This document shows positions 16,928 through 25,401 of a stretch of DNA of 64,000 nt, piece by piece. Every line of letters begins with the position of its first letter. The stretch's first letter is position 1. Source of the stretch: an uncultured Desulfobacter sp. (GTDB lineage: Bacteria; Desulfobacterota; Desulfobacteria; Desulfobacterales; Desulfobacteraceae); NCBI RefSeq assembly GCF_963666145.1, contig NZ_OY762614.1, positions 2,652,001 to 2,716,000 of the forward strand. Direction: 5' to 3'. Position numbers and translations under genes: made by a program. The notes under the pieces were generated by a model, which saw nothing but the letters and a program-made list of their open reading frames with translations, was not told where the DNA came from and searched no databases.

Positions 16928-17647
16928 TCAACAACAATCGGCACAAGCGCATAACATGACCTGGTCTCCCAGCTTTCCAAACCTTGCTTTTGCCGCGGAA
17001 TGAAATCCTCTGAGTCTTCCGCCGGTATCGCAAAGCTCGCATTCGGCGAGTTGCCTTAGCGCAGAATCATCTTCCAGCAACGGCTCAATTTCATATTCTA
17101 TTTCAATCAGCCACCTGCGGCGTAAATTTACCAGGAACGCCGCATTGAGGTTCAGCAAGTTAATCGTGTAATTTACTCTGGACTGATCTTGAACGGATAA
17201 ATTTTGGGCCGGGTCAACCCGACCATTGCTCAAGTATTCAAAATAACGATGGCAATCCGGCATGAGGGGTGAAATAAACATAGCCGGATCATAATCGCTT
17301 CCTTTGAAATGCCCGCCAAATCGGTCTGCCTTTGCAAACCGCGACAGCGAATCACTGTCCAACGCGGAAACAACTACATTTTGGTAGTCAAAAGTTCGGG
17401 CAGGATTCAGGCGTTTCGGTTCAATATGCTCAATGTGACATCCGTATCTGAAATTATACAGGGCAAGTTCCGTGTAGGCGCAAACGCCCCCTTGCTCCTC
17501 CAAAAGAAGGGCGCGAGTCATTTCTTTGCGGCCGTGGCGGCGATACCGTTGCCACCGTTGCTCAGCCGCCAACGCGGTTAAAGGTACGCTCTTTTCCTGC
17601 TCCCTTTGCAAACCAACATCTATTCTGTTTTTGTGGATGTGTCTCAT
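16928..17647 (-). CDS. ptuB: Septu-like PtuB, HNH endonuclease
   Basis: 239 aa. An HNH-type nuclease with GGVCAYTELAL followed by CHIEHIEPKRLNPARTFDYQN, the His-rich catalytic turn of the TIGR02646/PtuB group, and later Cys-containing segments (CELCDTG, CACADCC). In Septu systems PtuB is the effector nuclease controlled by the ATPase PtuA. Its start codon overlaps the stop of the upstream ATPase gene by one base (TGATG), so the two are coupled. The first Cys motif reads CAYT rather than the usual CxxC, so metal binding may differ. Confidence 0.72.
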   Translation of the reverse strand: MRHIHKNRIDVGLQREQEKSVPLTALAAEQRWQRYRRHGRKEMTRALLLEEQGGVCAYTELALYNFRYGCHIEHIEPKRLNPARTFDYQNVVVSALDSDSLSRFAKADRFGGHFKGSDYDPAMFISPLMPDCHRYFEYLSNGRVDPAQNLSVQDQSRVNYTINLLNLNAAFLVNLRRRWLIEIEYEIEPLLEDDSALRQLAECELCDTGGRLRGFHSAAKARFGKLGDQVMLCACADCC

Positions 17648-18978
17648 CAACCCAGAATCTCTTTACGCCGGATGATTCGGTCTGCCCGAAGCAGGTCTCG
17701 GTGATCTGGACCGAGCAGTTCTTCCAGCTTCTCCCTCAAGCTTTTTGCCTCTTTTTCCCGGTAGAGGCCCCGGTCAATGAGATGCATGTATTCATCAAGA
17801 TCCCGGACGTGTTCAAGATCGGGTCTGAAAGGCGTATGCATGACCGTTTCAAGGACATCGTTGCTGGTCTCTCCAAAAGTTCTGGCCAAGGGTATCGGGG
17901 CGGTCTCTTCTCCGGCTTCAAGGATTCGGATATGTTCCTTTCGGACCGTTGACAGCACCTGGGGACTATGGGTGGTAACAATAAATTGAATCTGCGGAAA
18001 TGCACGGGGATGTTTTAAATCCCTCAAAACCACCTGCTGCCATTCGGGATGAAGGTGCATATCAACTTCATCAATAAGCACAATGCCCGGTGTTTCCTGC
18101 ACCGCATCATTTCCCAGATGAGGATTCAGCCTGACGGATCGGTACGCAATATCGGCCACCAGGCCAATCATATTCCTGATTCCGTCGCTGAGAGTGCTCA
18201 CCGGAAGCACGCCATATTCAGGATGCTCTGCGACCACCTCCCGTGCCGAAGGGCTGAAACGTATATTTTTCCAGCCGCTGGGTTTGATTACCGTATTGAC
18301 AGCCATCTGAATAGAACCCAAAAGACGCCCCTGTTTGGATGGTTTAACAGGTTCTCCGCGTTCAATTGATGCAAGCTGTTTTTCATAATCCACCATGGTT
18401 TCCATACGGAGCCAGTCGGCAAAGGCCCTGTAACTGGATTCTGGATTCAGGCAGTCTGAATAGCCTGAAAGCCTGCTGGAGGCCCCGGCAGCTTGCTTTC
18501 TTTCAGTCAGACGTTTTTCTTTCCACAATCGGCCTGTGCCATAATATGCCAACAGGGGAAGTGTTACATTTTCTCCTTCTCGGACCGCTTTCTGAAGATC
18601 CTTGGCCAGCGTAACCAAGGGAGCACTCTCCTTAATAGTAGTCCTGCCTTTCAAGCTTTTTCTGCTGCGTTCCCAAACCAACGCCCCACCCTGAAAACTC
18701 CCTTTGGCTTCAAGTCTGACCGGATACAGGGTTTCCATATCCATTCTGCCATCTTCACGTTCATGGGGCACCCTGCGGGCATCATGGTTTGAAAAATGCT
18801 GCCCCTTGCTTTGGTCAAATCCGCCGAGATAAGGCCCCAAGGCCACGGCTACGGCATCCAGAATGGCTGTCTTCCCCTGACCGTTTCGCCCGACAAGCAC
18901 CGTCATATCAGAGTCAAAATCAATATGAATTTTCTCGTAACAACGATAGTTTTCAAGGGTCAGGCTGGTTATTTTCAT
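17647..18978 (-). CDS. ptuA: Septu-like PtuA, AAA/ABC-type ATPase
   Basis: 443 aa. Begins MKITSLTLENYRCYEKIHID, the RecF/SMC-like beta-strand start. The Walker A is GRNGQGKTAILDAV near residue 34. An ABC-type signature region precedes LSDGIRNMIGLVADIA, the Walker B reads GIVLIDEVDMHLHPEWQ, and the H-loop is FIVTTHSPQVLSTV. This is the overcoming-lysogenisation-style single-chain ATPase seen in Septu and in retron-associated PtuA. Paired with the HNH gene it forms a probable anti-phage module. Other ATPase/HNH defence pairs remain possible. Confidence 0.75.
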   Translation of the reverse strand: MKITSLTLENYRCYEKIHIDFDSDMTVLVGRNGQGKTAILDAVAVALGPYLGGFDQSKGQHFSNHDARRVPHEREDGRMDMETLYPVRLEAKGSFQGGALVWERSRKSLKGRTTIKESAPLVTLAKDLQKAVREGENVTLPLLAYYGTGRLWKEKRLTERKQAAGASSRLSGYSDCLNPESSYRAFADWLRMETMVDYEKQLASIERGEPVKPSKQGRLLGSIQMAVNTVIKPSGWKNIRFSPSAREVVAEHPEYGVLPVSTLSDGIRNMIGLVADIAYRSVRLNPHLGNDAVQETPGIVLIDEVDMHLHPEWQQVVLRDLKHPRAFPQIQFIVTTHSPQVLSTVRKEHIRILEAGEETAPIPLARTFGETSNDVLETVMHTPFRPDLEHVRDLDEYMHLIDRGLYREKEAKSLREKLEELLGPDHRDLLRADRIIRRKEILG

Positions 18979-19147
18979 CCTGTTTTCTCACATAGTATAT
19001 TTGTTTAAATTGAATGACTATATCTAAACTCCCTGGCGCTTTTCCATGCGACTTGATTCTCATCAAACCATATTATTTTTAATAAAAAAACTTGAATCCT
19101 TCATTGATAAGTTATTCCAGTTTCACTCTTAAAATACTACAATCGAA

Positions 19148-19600
19148 TCAGACATCATCCATTACTACTGAATCTGAATCTGAATCTAATCCTGAAAATT
19201 CCATATACTCTTCAATGTCACTCATTGTTAGATTCTCAGGCCCATAGGTTGAATGAGCATATTGAACCCAATAACTACCCTGCTTCTTCGATCGAACTTT
19301 AAAGCCTTCTCTTACAAACCAAGATCCCGGATTTTTATGATCAGGGTCATCGAGCTCATTAAAACCACGCAAGTCAACATCACAGTCCAATACTTTATTG
19401 AATTCTGCCTTCACCGCTCTTGCAGGAGTATGTTGAGTTAACCATATTTTATGAACAACCCTTCCTCTTTTTAATACATATTCTTCATTTTTGATTCTAT
19501 TTTCTCTGTCTTCAACTCTTGCTACAATATCACTCACTTCCCAATCAGGCACATCATCGCTTAGATTGTATATTTTTCTCAGATCATCATTAATGCTCAT
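19148..19600 (-). CDS. Unknown protein beside the Septu-like pair
   Basis: 150 aa, soluble and acidic, no signal peptide or membrane segment, no family recognised. Starts MSINDDLRKIYNLSDDVPDW, with GGAG 9 nt upstream. The C terminus ends in a DSDSDS stretch encoded by a GAATCT-like simple repeat. The DNA is more AT-rich than the core genes, which fits acquired DNA. It lies about 170 bp upstream of ptuA on the same strand; whether it is part of the defence module is open. Confidence 0.6.
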   Translation of the reverse strand: MSINDDLRKIYNLSDDVPDWEVSDIVARVEDRENRIKNEEYVLKRGRVVHKIWLTQHTPARAVKAEFNKVLDCDVDLRGFNELDDPDHKNPGSWFVREGFKVRSKKQGSYWVQYAHSTYGPENLTMSDIEEYMEFSGLDSDSDSVVMDDV

Positions 19601-19665
19601 ATCATCGCCACTCCTGCATAAAGAATTTTTGAATTAAAAAAAGCCTGCATAATCCTGTCCAAAAT

Positions 19666-19908
19666 TTATTGTTTTTTAAAGTTTTTCAAAAGTCTTCTCA
19701 ACTTAGTAATGAAAGTTTCCTTGTTAAATAAATTGATTCTTTCACACTCAATTTCCCGAATCATATCAAGAATATAAACATTGTCTTTTGACATTCGAAA
19801 TATTAACGCATCAATATTTTTAAACTTGATGAATTCGCCAATGTTTAGCGGGGTATTACGACTATGATAAAGTAATCTTAGCCCATCTTTTCGAAAAAAA
19901 AATGACAA
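19666..19908 (-). CDS. Small AT-rich orphan ORF, possibly a fragment
   Basis: 80 codons, starting only with TTG and without a convincing ribosome-binding site. It lies directly beside the IS1634-like element. The protein is basic at the C terminus (ETFITKLRRLLKNFKKQ) and has no recognised domain. It may be a real small gene or the 3' remnant of a gene cut by the insertion. Confidence 0.35.
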   Translation of the reverse strand: MSFFFRKDGLRLLYHSRNTPLNIGEFIKFKNIDALIFRMSKDNVYILDMIREIECERINLFNKETFITKLRRLLKNFKKQ

Positions 19909-19931
19909 AACGCCTATTAATCTTTAGTTTT

Positions 19932-21906
19932 TATGGCCCTACGAAAAATTGGTTTCTATAAATACAGCATGTTACCCGAAGAGTTTTTAATCACCATGAA
20001 TGTAGTGCCATAAAATTAAATAATAGTTGCTTTCCCATTGTAAATGTGCGCATAATCAGTTCCATGTATATACGAAGGACGACTATCAAAAGCCGGAAAG
20101 ACGGCACACAATATTATACCTACAGGCTGGTTGAGTCTGAACGTACCGTCAAAGGGGTACGCCAGCATACCCTGCTTAATCTGGGTTCGGCCTTCTCATT
20201 GCCAAGAGAACAGTGGTCGGAACTGGCCTCACGGATTCAAGAAATAATAAGCGGTCAAGAGCCACTATTTGAGGCGCCTCAAGAAGTTGAGGAACTGGCG
20301 CAAAACTATGCTGCTCAACTTATACAGGCTAAGAAGAAAACTTCTGAGCCGACAGAGCCTGATTATTGCCAGGTGGATATTGACAGCATGGAAGTAATCC
20401 GGCCTCGTAGCATCAGCTGTGAGCATGTGGCATTAGAAGCGTTTAACGCCCTGGGCTTGGGAGAGCATCTAAAAAAGTTTGGGTTCAATGGCCCACAGTT
20501 AGCTGCGGCTACCGGTAGCATTATTGGCCGTATGTGCCGACCGGCCAGTGAACGGGCAACGCTTCATTGGCTTCAGGATATTTCAGGGTTGGGCGAGTTA
20601 ATAGAGTATGATTTCGGCAAGATGAATTTATACAAAATGTATTCAGCATCTGATCAACTTCTAAAAAATAAGGATGCAATAGAGAGGCATCTATATTTAC
20701 AGGAGAAGAAGCTGTTTGGGTTCCAGGAGACCATCACGTTGTATGATTTGACCAATACCTATTTCGAAGGTCAAAGTAAGCGTAACAAGCTTGGAAAGCG
20801 TGGTCATTCGAAAGAAAAGCGATCAGATTGCCCGCTGGTAACCTTAGCCCTGGTGTTGGACAGCAGTGGTTTCCCAAAATGCAGCAAAGTATTTGAGGGC
20901 AATATCAGTGAAGCCGGTACCCTGGCTAACATAATCAGTACTATGGACGCCGGACGAAAATCACATGACATGTTTGATGCTTCCAAAGCCACAATTGTTA
21001 TGGATGCAGGGATTGCATCCGAAGAGAATATCAAGTGGATTAATGAAAAGGAATATCCATATATCGTTGTCAGCCGACGACGGCACAGGGAATTTGCCGA
21101 GGAAGAGTCGGTAGTGGTCAAACAGGATAAAAACGGTACCGTAAAGGTGCAAAAGGTGATTGACCCTGAAAGCAATGAGGTGCAGTTGTTCTGCCACTCT
21201 GAAAAGCGTGAAGCAAAAGAGCGGGCCATCCAGGACCGTTTTACATCAGGCTTTGAGGAGGCACTCACGTATTTGGCCTCAGGTCTTCATATCCCACGAC
21301 GCATGAAAAAATACCATAAGGTGTTGGAAAAAATTGGACGCCTTAAGCAACGGTATTCAAGGGTCTCCGGTCAATACCAAATCAATGTCGTTAAAGATGA
21401 GCAAACCGACAACGCTACTAAACTAACCTGGCAACGCCAAACCGACCAGGATAACCGCAATGATCTGCCGGGCGTATATTGTTTGAGAACATCCCATAAA
21501 GATTTGGACGAGAAAACGCTGTGGCAGACGTACACAATGTTGACTGACCTGGAAGCCGTATTTCGTTCATTGAAATCGGAATTGGGCATTCGGCCGGTAT
21601 TCCATCAGGTGACCGAACGTGTCACCGGGCATCTTTTTATAAGTGTTCTGGCGTACCATTTGGTTCATAGCGTTCGATATCGACTGAAACAATCACAGAT
21701 TAACAGTAGTTGGTCTCAATTGAGAAATCAGCTCGAAGGCCAAAACCGGGTGACAGTTTCAATGCAATGCAAGGATGGTCAAACCGTTCATATCAGAAAA
21801 AGCACACGGCCAGAACCCAGACAACAAGAAATTTATAAAGCTTTGGAGATAAGTCTATATCCAGGACCGGTGATTAAAAATATTTTTAAACAAAAGTAGT
21901 GCCATA
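19932..21906 (+). mobile_element. IS1634-like insertion sequence
   Basis: About 1.97 kb around a single large transposase gene. Short terminal inverted repeats are visible: TATGGCCCTAC at the left and GTAGTGCCATA at the right, 10 of 11 matching. No clear target duplication is seen. A further copy of GTAGTGCCATA at 20002-20012 lies inside the left end in the same orientation as the right end. Confidence 0.7.
20064..21899 (+). CDS. IS1634-family transposase
   Basis: 611 aa from MYIRRTTIKSRKDGTQYYTY, the usual family start; the frame is open six codons further to a GTG. DDE-type transposase with ITLYDLTNTYFEG (first Asp), TIVMDAGIASEENI (second Asp) and the C-terminal part around YTMLTDLEAVFRSLKSELGIRPVFHQ (Glu region). 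Full length and apparently intact, so the element may still move. Confidence 0.92.
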   Translation: MYIRRTTIKSRKDGTQYYTYRLVESERTVKGVRQHTLLNLGSAFSLPREQWSELASRIQEIISGQEPLFEAPQEVEELAQNYAAQLIQAKKKTSEPTEPDYCQVDIDSMEVIRPRSISCEHVALEAFNALGLGEHLKKFGFNGPQLAAATGSIIGRMCRPASERATLHWLQDISGLGELIEYDFGKMNLYKMYSASDQLLKNKDAIERHLYLQEKKLFGFQETITLYDLTNTYFEGQSKRNKLGKRGHSKEKRSDCPLVTLALVLDSSGFPKCSKVFEGNISEAGTLANIISTMDAGRKSHDMFDASKATIVMDAGIASEENIKWINEKEYPYIVVSRRRHREFAEEESVVVKQDKNGTVKVQKVIDPESNEVQLFCHSEKREAKERAIQDRFTSGFEEALTYLASGLHIPRRMKKYHKVLEKIGRLKQRYSRVSGQYQINVVKDEQTDNATKLTWQRQTDQDNRNDLPGVYCLRTSHKDLDEKTLWQTYTMLTDLEAVFRSLKSELGIRPVFHQVTERVTGHLFISVLAYHLVHSVRYRLKQSQINSSWSQLRNQLEGQNRVTVSMQCKDGQTVHIRKSTRPEPRQQEIYKALEISLYPGPVIKNIFKQK

Positions 21907-21947
21907 ATCAATAGATGAAAAACAATAATTTCCGTGATTACAGTAAG

Positions 21948-22170
21948 TTAAAATTTATAATCGAAAACTTGGGTTAGCTCATTTTTTGTAATATTTAAAA
22001 TCGGTACGGCAGTCTTAAACGCTGTATCACTCTGCTCTAAAGGATTAATTATCACTTCATTAAGAAACCAAAGATTTTCAATTAATTTCCTGAGCCTGTC
22101 ACTTTTATTTTGATTTATTGCATAGCTTTTTTGAAATTCATAAGCACGTCTCGATACAAGATAAGCCATA
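21948..22170 (-). pseudogene. 3' part of a small membrane-protein gene interrupted by an IS
   Basis: C-terminal portion (RRAYEFQKSYAINQNKSDRL ... NELTQVFDYKF). Its 5' part lies on the other side of the second IS, at 23692-23764. Removing the IS and one copy of the 8-bp duplication restores a frame of about 98 codons that begins MDQSFSELLTVLATFFTAIA, a single N-terminal membrane helix followed by a coiled-coil-like cytoplasmic part. Family not recognised. Confidence 0.75.
22163..22170. repeat. Target-site duplication, left copy (AAGCCATA)
   Basis: Eight bases AAGCCATA directly before the left IS end, repeated exactly at 23692-23699 directly after the right end. Confidence 0.9.
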
Positions 22171-22192
22171 GGGCGCATTCCCATTTTCCCGG

Positions 22193-23377
22193 TCATGCCG
22201 CTGGCATTGGATTATGCGTGGTTGCCATGAGTTTCAAACAATTCCAACGCCCTGCTTTAAAGTATGATCGTAGCATAATCATTTTTTCTGCATTCTCCCG
22301 ATACCAAAAAGTGCATGGGCCTTTAAGACGTAAATTCACCACTCTACGAATTGAACTTTCAATAGCACCGCTGCCAATAGGTAAATTCAACGCTTTTACA
22401 GTTGGGAAATCAAGCCGTCTTTCATTGCGCACAAAATAATCCCGTTCCGTCTTAATGGCCTTACTGTTTCTGCCTCGACAAAGTGTCTGGACGGCCTGTA
22501 CTACGTCAGCGGCTTTTCCTTTCAGCAGGAAGCCCCGCTGTTTTGACACCCAGCGTTTGCGCTCCTTGGATGACCAAGTCTTTTTTAGGGCTGATACTTT
22601 ACCCAAATGCTCCACGGCATGGTAAAAATCAAGAAGTTCATATACTCGCTGCGGAGCCAAACCCAATGCTTTGATCAGTCCGGGGATTCGATTCCAAATC
22701 CAATGTGCGCCATCTGCAACAAACAGTATTTTGTCGGACTCCTGGATATGAAGGGCATTCAAATACCCTTTTAGAAGGAGGAATACGCCATCCGGACCGC
22801 TGAAGCTGCCATCAATAAATGGTGAGAAGCTTTTTTCTTGTTTTCCCTGGGCATCCACCACATAAATAATCAAAAGTTTGGGTTCTCGCCACGCCCCACG
22901 AAATCGGGTTCTATTTTTTGGAGTTTTGGGACCTCTTTTCTTCTCCCGTAACCGTGTGCGTCCACCATCGGTGCTTATAATCACCCGTCGACCTTCAAGT
23001 GAATCGCTATCATTTAGTGGGATTCGACCCGCTTGTTGCTCGGCTCTGGCCCGTTCTGCGTACCGATAGGTAAGTTTACGGATAACCTTTATATCCAACA
23101 CCATACCATGATCACAAAGCACTTGACGGACTTCGTCAAAAGAACTCAATAGGGCCGACCAGGCACTCACCATAGACGCCAAAGCTGGGGAGCAGCAATC
23201 ATGGATTCCAAGAAGGATTAAACCGGCGTATGCACCTTTATATCTTTTTCGATTTCGACGATCACAGGATCGCCGATAATATCGAACACGAACATCAACG
23301 GAACTACCTGTACAACACTGAATCGAAACGGTCTCAAGCCCTTCGCTTTTCATCCGGCCCGGCCAGCTGGACATCAA
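22193..23377 (-). CDS. Transposase, main reading frame (orfB)
   Basis: 394 aa from the first ATG, but the frame is open 17 codons further upstream to a seven-A run where it can be entered by -1 frameshifting from orfA. Contains ETVSIQCCTGSSVDVRVRYY at the N terminus, STDGGRTRLREKKRG (first Asp), KILFVADGAHWIWNRIPGLI (second Asp), DFYHAVEHLGKV, and NLPIGSGAIESSIRRVVNLRLKG (Glu region), resembling ISKra4-type DDE transposases. The stop codon overlaps the inner edge of the left terminal repeat. Confidence 0.85.
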   Translation of the reverse strand: MMSSWPGRMKSEGLETVSIQCCTGSSVDVRVRYYRRSCDRRNRKRYKGAYAGLILLGIHDCCSPALASMVSAWSALLSSFDEVRQVLCDHGMVLDIKVIRKLTYRYAERARAEQQAGRIPLNDSDSLEGRRVIISTDGGRTRLREKKRGPKTPKNRTRFRGAWREPKLLIIYVVDAQGKQEKSFSPFIDGSFSGPDGVFLLLKGYLNALHIQESDKILFVADGAHWIWNRIPGLIKALGLAPQRVYELLDFYHAVEHLGKVSALKKTWSSKERKRWVSKQRGFLLKGKAADVVQAVQTLCRGRNSKAIKTERDYFVRNERRLDFPTVKALNLPIGSGAIESSIRRVVNLRLKGPCTFWYRENAEKMIMLRSYFKAGRWNCLKLMATTHNPMPAA

Positions 23378-23409
23378 TTCTTTTTCCTGATCGACCTGAT
23401 TATAGGAAT

Positions 23410-23589
23410 TTAATGAGCCCTGGATGCTTTTTTTAAAAGCAAGGCACTCAGTCGATTCGTATACCCAAGTATTTCACGTTCTACCTGCTCCAATTCTTGA
23501 GCATTGCGAACCAACCTCGGATCGTCTTCCAGTTCTTTCAGGCAAGCATAGACTTCCTCAACAGTATTGCAATCTTCAGCTTTTTTCAT
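23410..23589 (-). CDS. Transposase, 5' reading frame (orfA)
   Basis: 59 codons, MKKAEDCNTVEEVYACLKEL ... LSALLLKKASRAH. Ends shortly after a T7 run on the plus strand (23428-23434), read as TTA-AAA-AAA-G on the coding strand. A -1 slip at A-AAA-AAA continues as SIQGSLNSYNQVDQEKELM into orfB, giving a product of about 465 aa, a normal transposase length. Alone it has no recognisable function. Confidence 0.65.
   Translation of the reverse strand: MKKAEDCNTVEEVYACLKELEDDPRLVRNAQELEQVEREILGYTNRLSALLLKKASRAH
23428..23434 (-). promoter_or_regulatory. Probable -1 ribosomal frameshift site in the IS transposase
   Basis: Seven A residues on the coding strand, positioned as the slippery heptamer A-AAA-AAA in the orfA frame. 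The -1 frame from here is open through the whole of orfB. Such sites are common in IS elements. Confidence 0.6.
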
Positions 23590-23691
23590 CAGCACAGTCC
23601 ATTTTTATAGTCGTCTCAACGAACAGAAACTATCACGTTTTTTGTTCTCAAAGATAGGCTTTTTTCAAACCGGGAAAATGGGAATGCGCCC

Positions 23692-23764
23692 AAGCCATAA
23701 GGGTTGCTATCGCTGTGAAAAAAGTTGCCAATACGGTTAATAATTCTGAAAACGATTGATCCAT
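23692..23764 (-). pseudogene. 5' part of the IS-interrupted membrane-protein gene
   Basis: Begins ATG at 23764 with AGGAAC just upstream and encodes MDQSFSELLTVLATFFTAIA TLMAYL, a hydrophobic N-terminal helix. It runs straight into the IS through the duplicated AAGCCATA. It continues in frame with 21948-22170 if the IS is removed. Confidence 0.75.
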
Positions 23765-23939
23765 AGTTCCTACTTATTCCTTTTAATCAGACAAACCAGA
23801 TAGCAACTTGATTTGAGGTTTTCGTTCATTTTTCATCCCTCACTTAATCTAAAAACTCCGTAATAGGGTTATGACAATCTGGATAATCTCTTTTTAAAAA
23901 AATAGGGACTAATCCTTATTTTCAATATTACGACATGAA

Positions 23940-25319
23940 CTAAAAATCAATGGAACCAGGGGTTCTAGGAAAAGCAATCACATCCCGGATATTAGAGATC
24001 CCGGTAATCATCATCAAAAACCGTTCAAAGCCCATGCCGAAGCCTGCGTGGGGCACGGTACCGAACCGTCGGGAATCCAGGTACCACCAGTAGGCGTCTT
24101 TATCAAGGCCCATTTCATCCATGCGGGCTTCCAGAGGTTCCAAGCGATCTTCTCTCTGGCTGCCCCCGATGAGCTCGCCGATGCCTGGGACCAGAAGGTC
24201 CATGGCTGCCACGGTTTTGTTGTCATCGTTCATGCGCATGTAAAAGGGTTTGATCTCTTTGGGATAATTGATAAGAAATACCGGGGTTTTAAAGTGCTCT
24301 TCGGCCAAGAACCGTTCGTGTTCAGACTGCAGGTCAATGCCGTATTCCACCGGATATTCGAATTTTTTGCCGCTTTTTTTCAAGATATCCACGGCGTCGG
24401 TGTAAGAGAGCCGGGCAAAGGGTTTGCTGATCAGGGTTTCCAGTCGCGGCCCCAGGGTTTTGTCCACAAACCGCATGAACAGATCCAGATCCTCTTTACA
24501 ATATTCCATGGCATGGTTGACCAGGTATTTCACCAATTCTTCGGCATGGTCCATATCGCCGTCAAGGTCACAGAAGGCCATTTCCGGTTCCAGCATCCAG
24601 AACTCTGCGGCATGGCGCCGGGTATTGGAATTTTCCGCCCGGAAGGCGGGGCTGAAGGTATAGACATCGCCCAGGGAGAGGGCAAACATTTCGGCTGAAA
24701 GCTGGCCGGACACGGTGAGATTGGCTTCTCGGCCGAAAAAATCCTTGGAAAAATCCATTTTCCCTTCTTTTTGAACCTGAGCCGGTTCCAGGTTCGTGAC
24801 CCGGAACATCTCGCCGGCCCCCTCGCAGTCGGAGCCGGTGAGCAGCGGAGAATGCAGATAATAGAACCCCTTATCCAGATAGAAACGATGAATGGCCTGT
24901 GCCATCCGGGATCTAATCCTGAACGCGGCCCCGTATTTGTTGGTCCGGGGCCGCAGGTGGGCAATGGTGCGTAAAAACTCATCGGTATGCCGTTTTTTCT
25001 GCAACGGATAATTTTCCGGCGCAATGCTGATCACATCCACGGCCGTGGCCTGGATTTCCCACTTCTGTCCCTTGCCCGGGGATGCCGTCAATGTCCCGGT
25101 GACGCCGGCCGCAGACCCTGTGGTCAATTTTTCCACCTGACCGTATTCCGCCAGGTTGCTTCCGGCAATCACCTGGATATTGGCCAGACAGGAACCATCA
25201 TTGAGTTCAATAAAACTAAAATCCTTGGCGTCCCGTTTGGTCCGGACCCATCCTTGCACAAACACGTCACCGGGTGACGCGGCCATGTCCAGCACTGCCT
25301 TTATCTTGGTTCTTTTCAT
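23940..25319 (-). CDS. asnS: Asparaginyl-tRNA synthetase
   Basis: 459 aa class II aminoacyl-tRNA synthetase charging tRNA-Asn. An OB-fold anticodon-binding domain occupies about residues 15-110 (VFVQGWVRTKRDAKDFSFIELND). The catalytic core follows, with the motif 2 region TFSPAFRAENSNTRRHAAEF and WMLEPEMAF, and the motif 3 region GFGMGFERFLMMITGI near the C terminus. It is full-length. Its presence implies direct tRNA-Asn charging rather than only the transamidation route. Confidence 0.95.
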   Translation of the reverse strand: MKRTKIKAVLDMAASPGDVFVQGWVRTKRDAKDFSFIELNDGSCLANIQVIAGSNLAEYGQVEKLTTGSAAGVTGTLTASPGKGQKWEIQATAVDVISIAPENYPLQKKRHTDEFLRTIAHLRPRTNKYGAAFRIRSRMAQAIHRFYLDKGFYYLHSPLLTGSDCEGAGEMFRVTNLEPAQVQKEGKMDFSKDFFGREANLTVSGQLSAEMFALSLGDVYTFSPAFRAENSNTRRHAAEFWMLEPEMAFCDLDGDMDHAEELVKYLVNHAMEYCKEDLDLFMRFVDKTLGPRLETLISKPFARLSYTDAVDILKKSGKKFEYPVEYGIDLQSEHERFLAEEHFKTPVFLINYPKEIKPFYMRMNDDNKTVAAMDLLVPGIGELIGGSQREDRLEPLEARMDEMGLDKDAYWWYLDSRRFGTVPHAGFGMGFERFLMMITGISNIRDVIAFPRTPGSIDF

Positions 25320-25401
25320 TGCAATTTCCGTATTAAAAATATATAATTGTTGATTTTCAACTTAGACAAGTAAAGGTTAGAAGTTAAATAAAATCAGTAT
25401 C

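Larger units (their letters stand above)
22171..23691 (-). mobile_element. Insertion sequence (ISKra4-like) with perfect 23-bp ends
   Basis: 1,521 bp bounded by perfect 23-bp inverted repeats, 22171-22193 (starting GGGCGCATTCCCATTTTC) and 23669-23691, and flanked by the 8-bp duplication AAGCCATA. It carries two overlapping reading frames that together make one transposase. Perfect ends and an intact duplication point to recent insertion. Confidence 0.92.

Noticed and set aside
24048..24698. 216-codon open frame on the plus strand inside asnS
   Set aside because: Shadow of the asparaginyl-tRNA synthetase gene.
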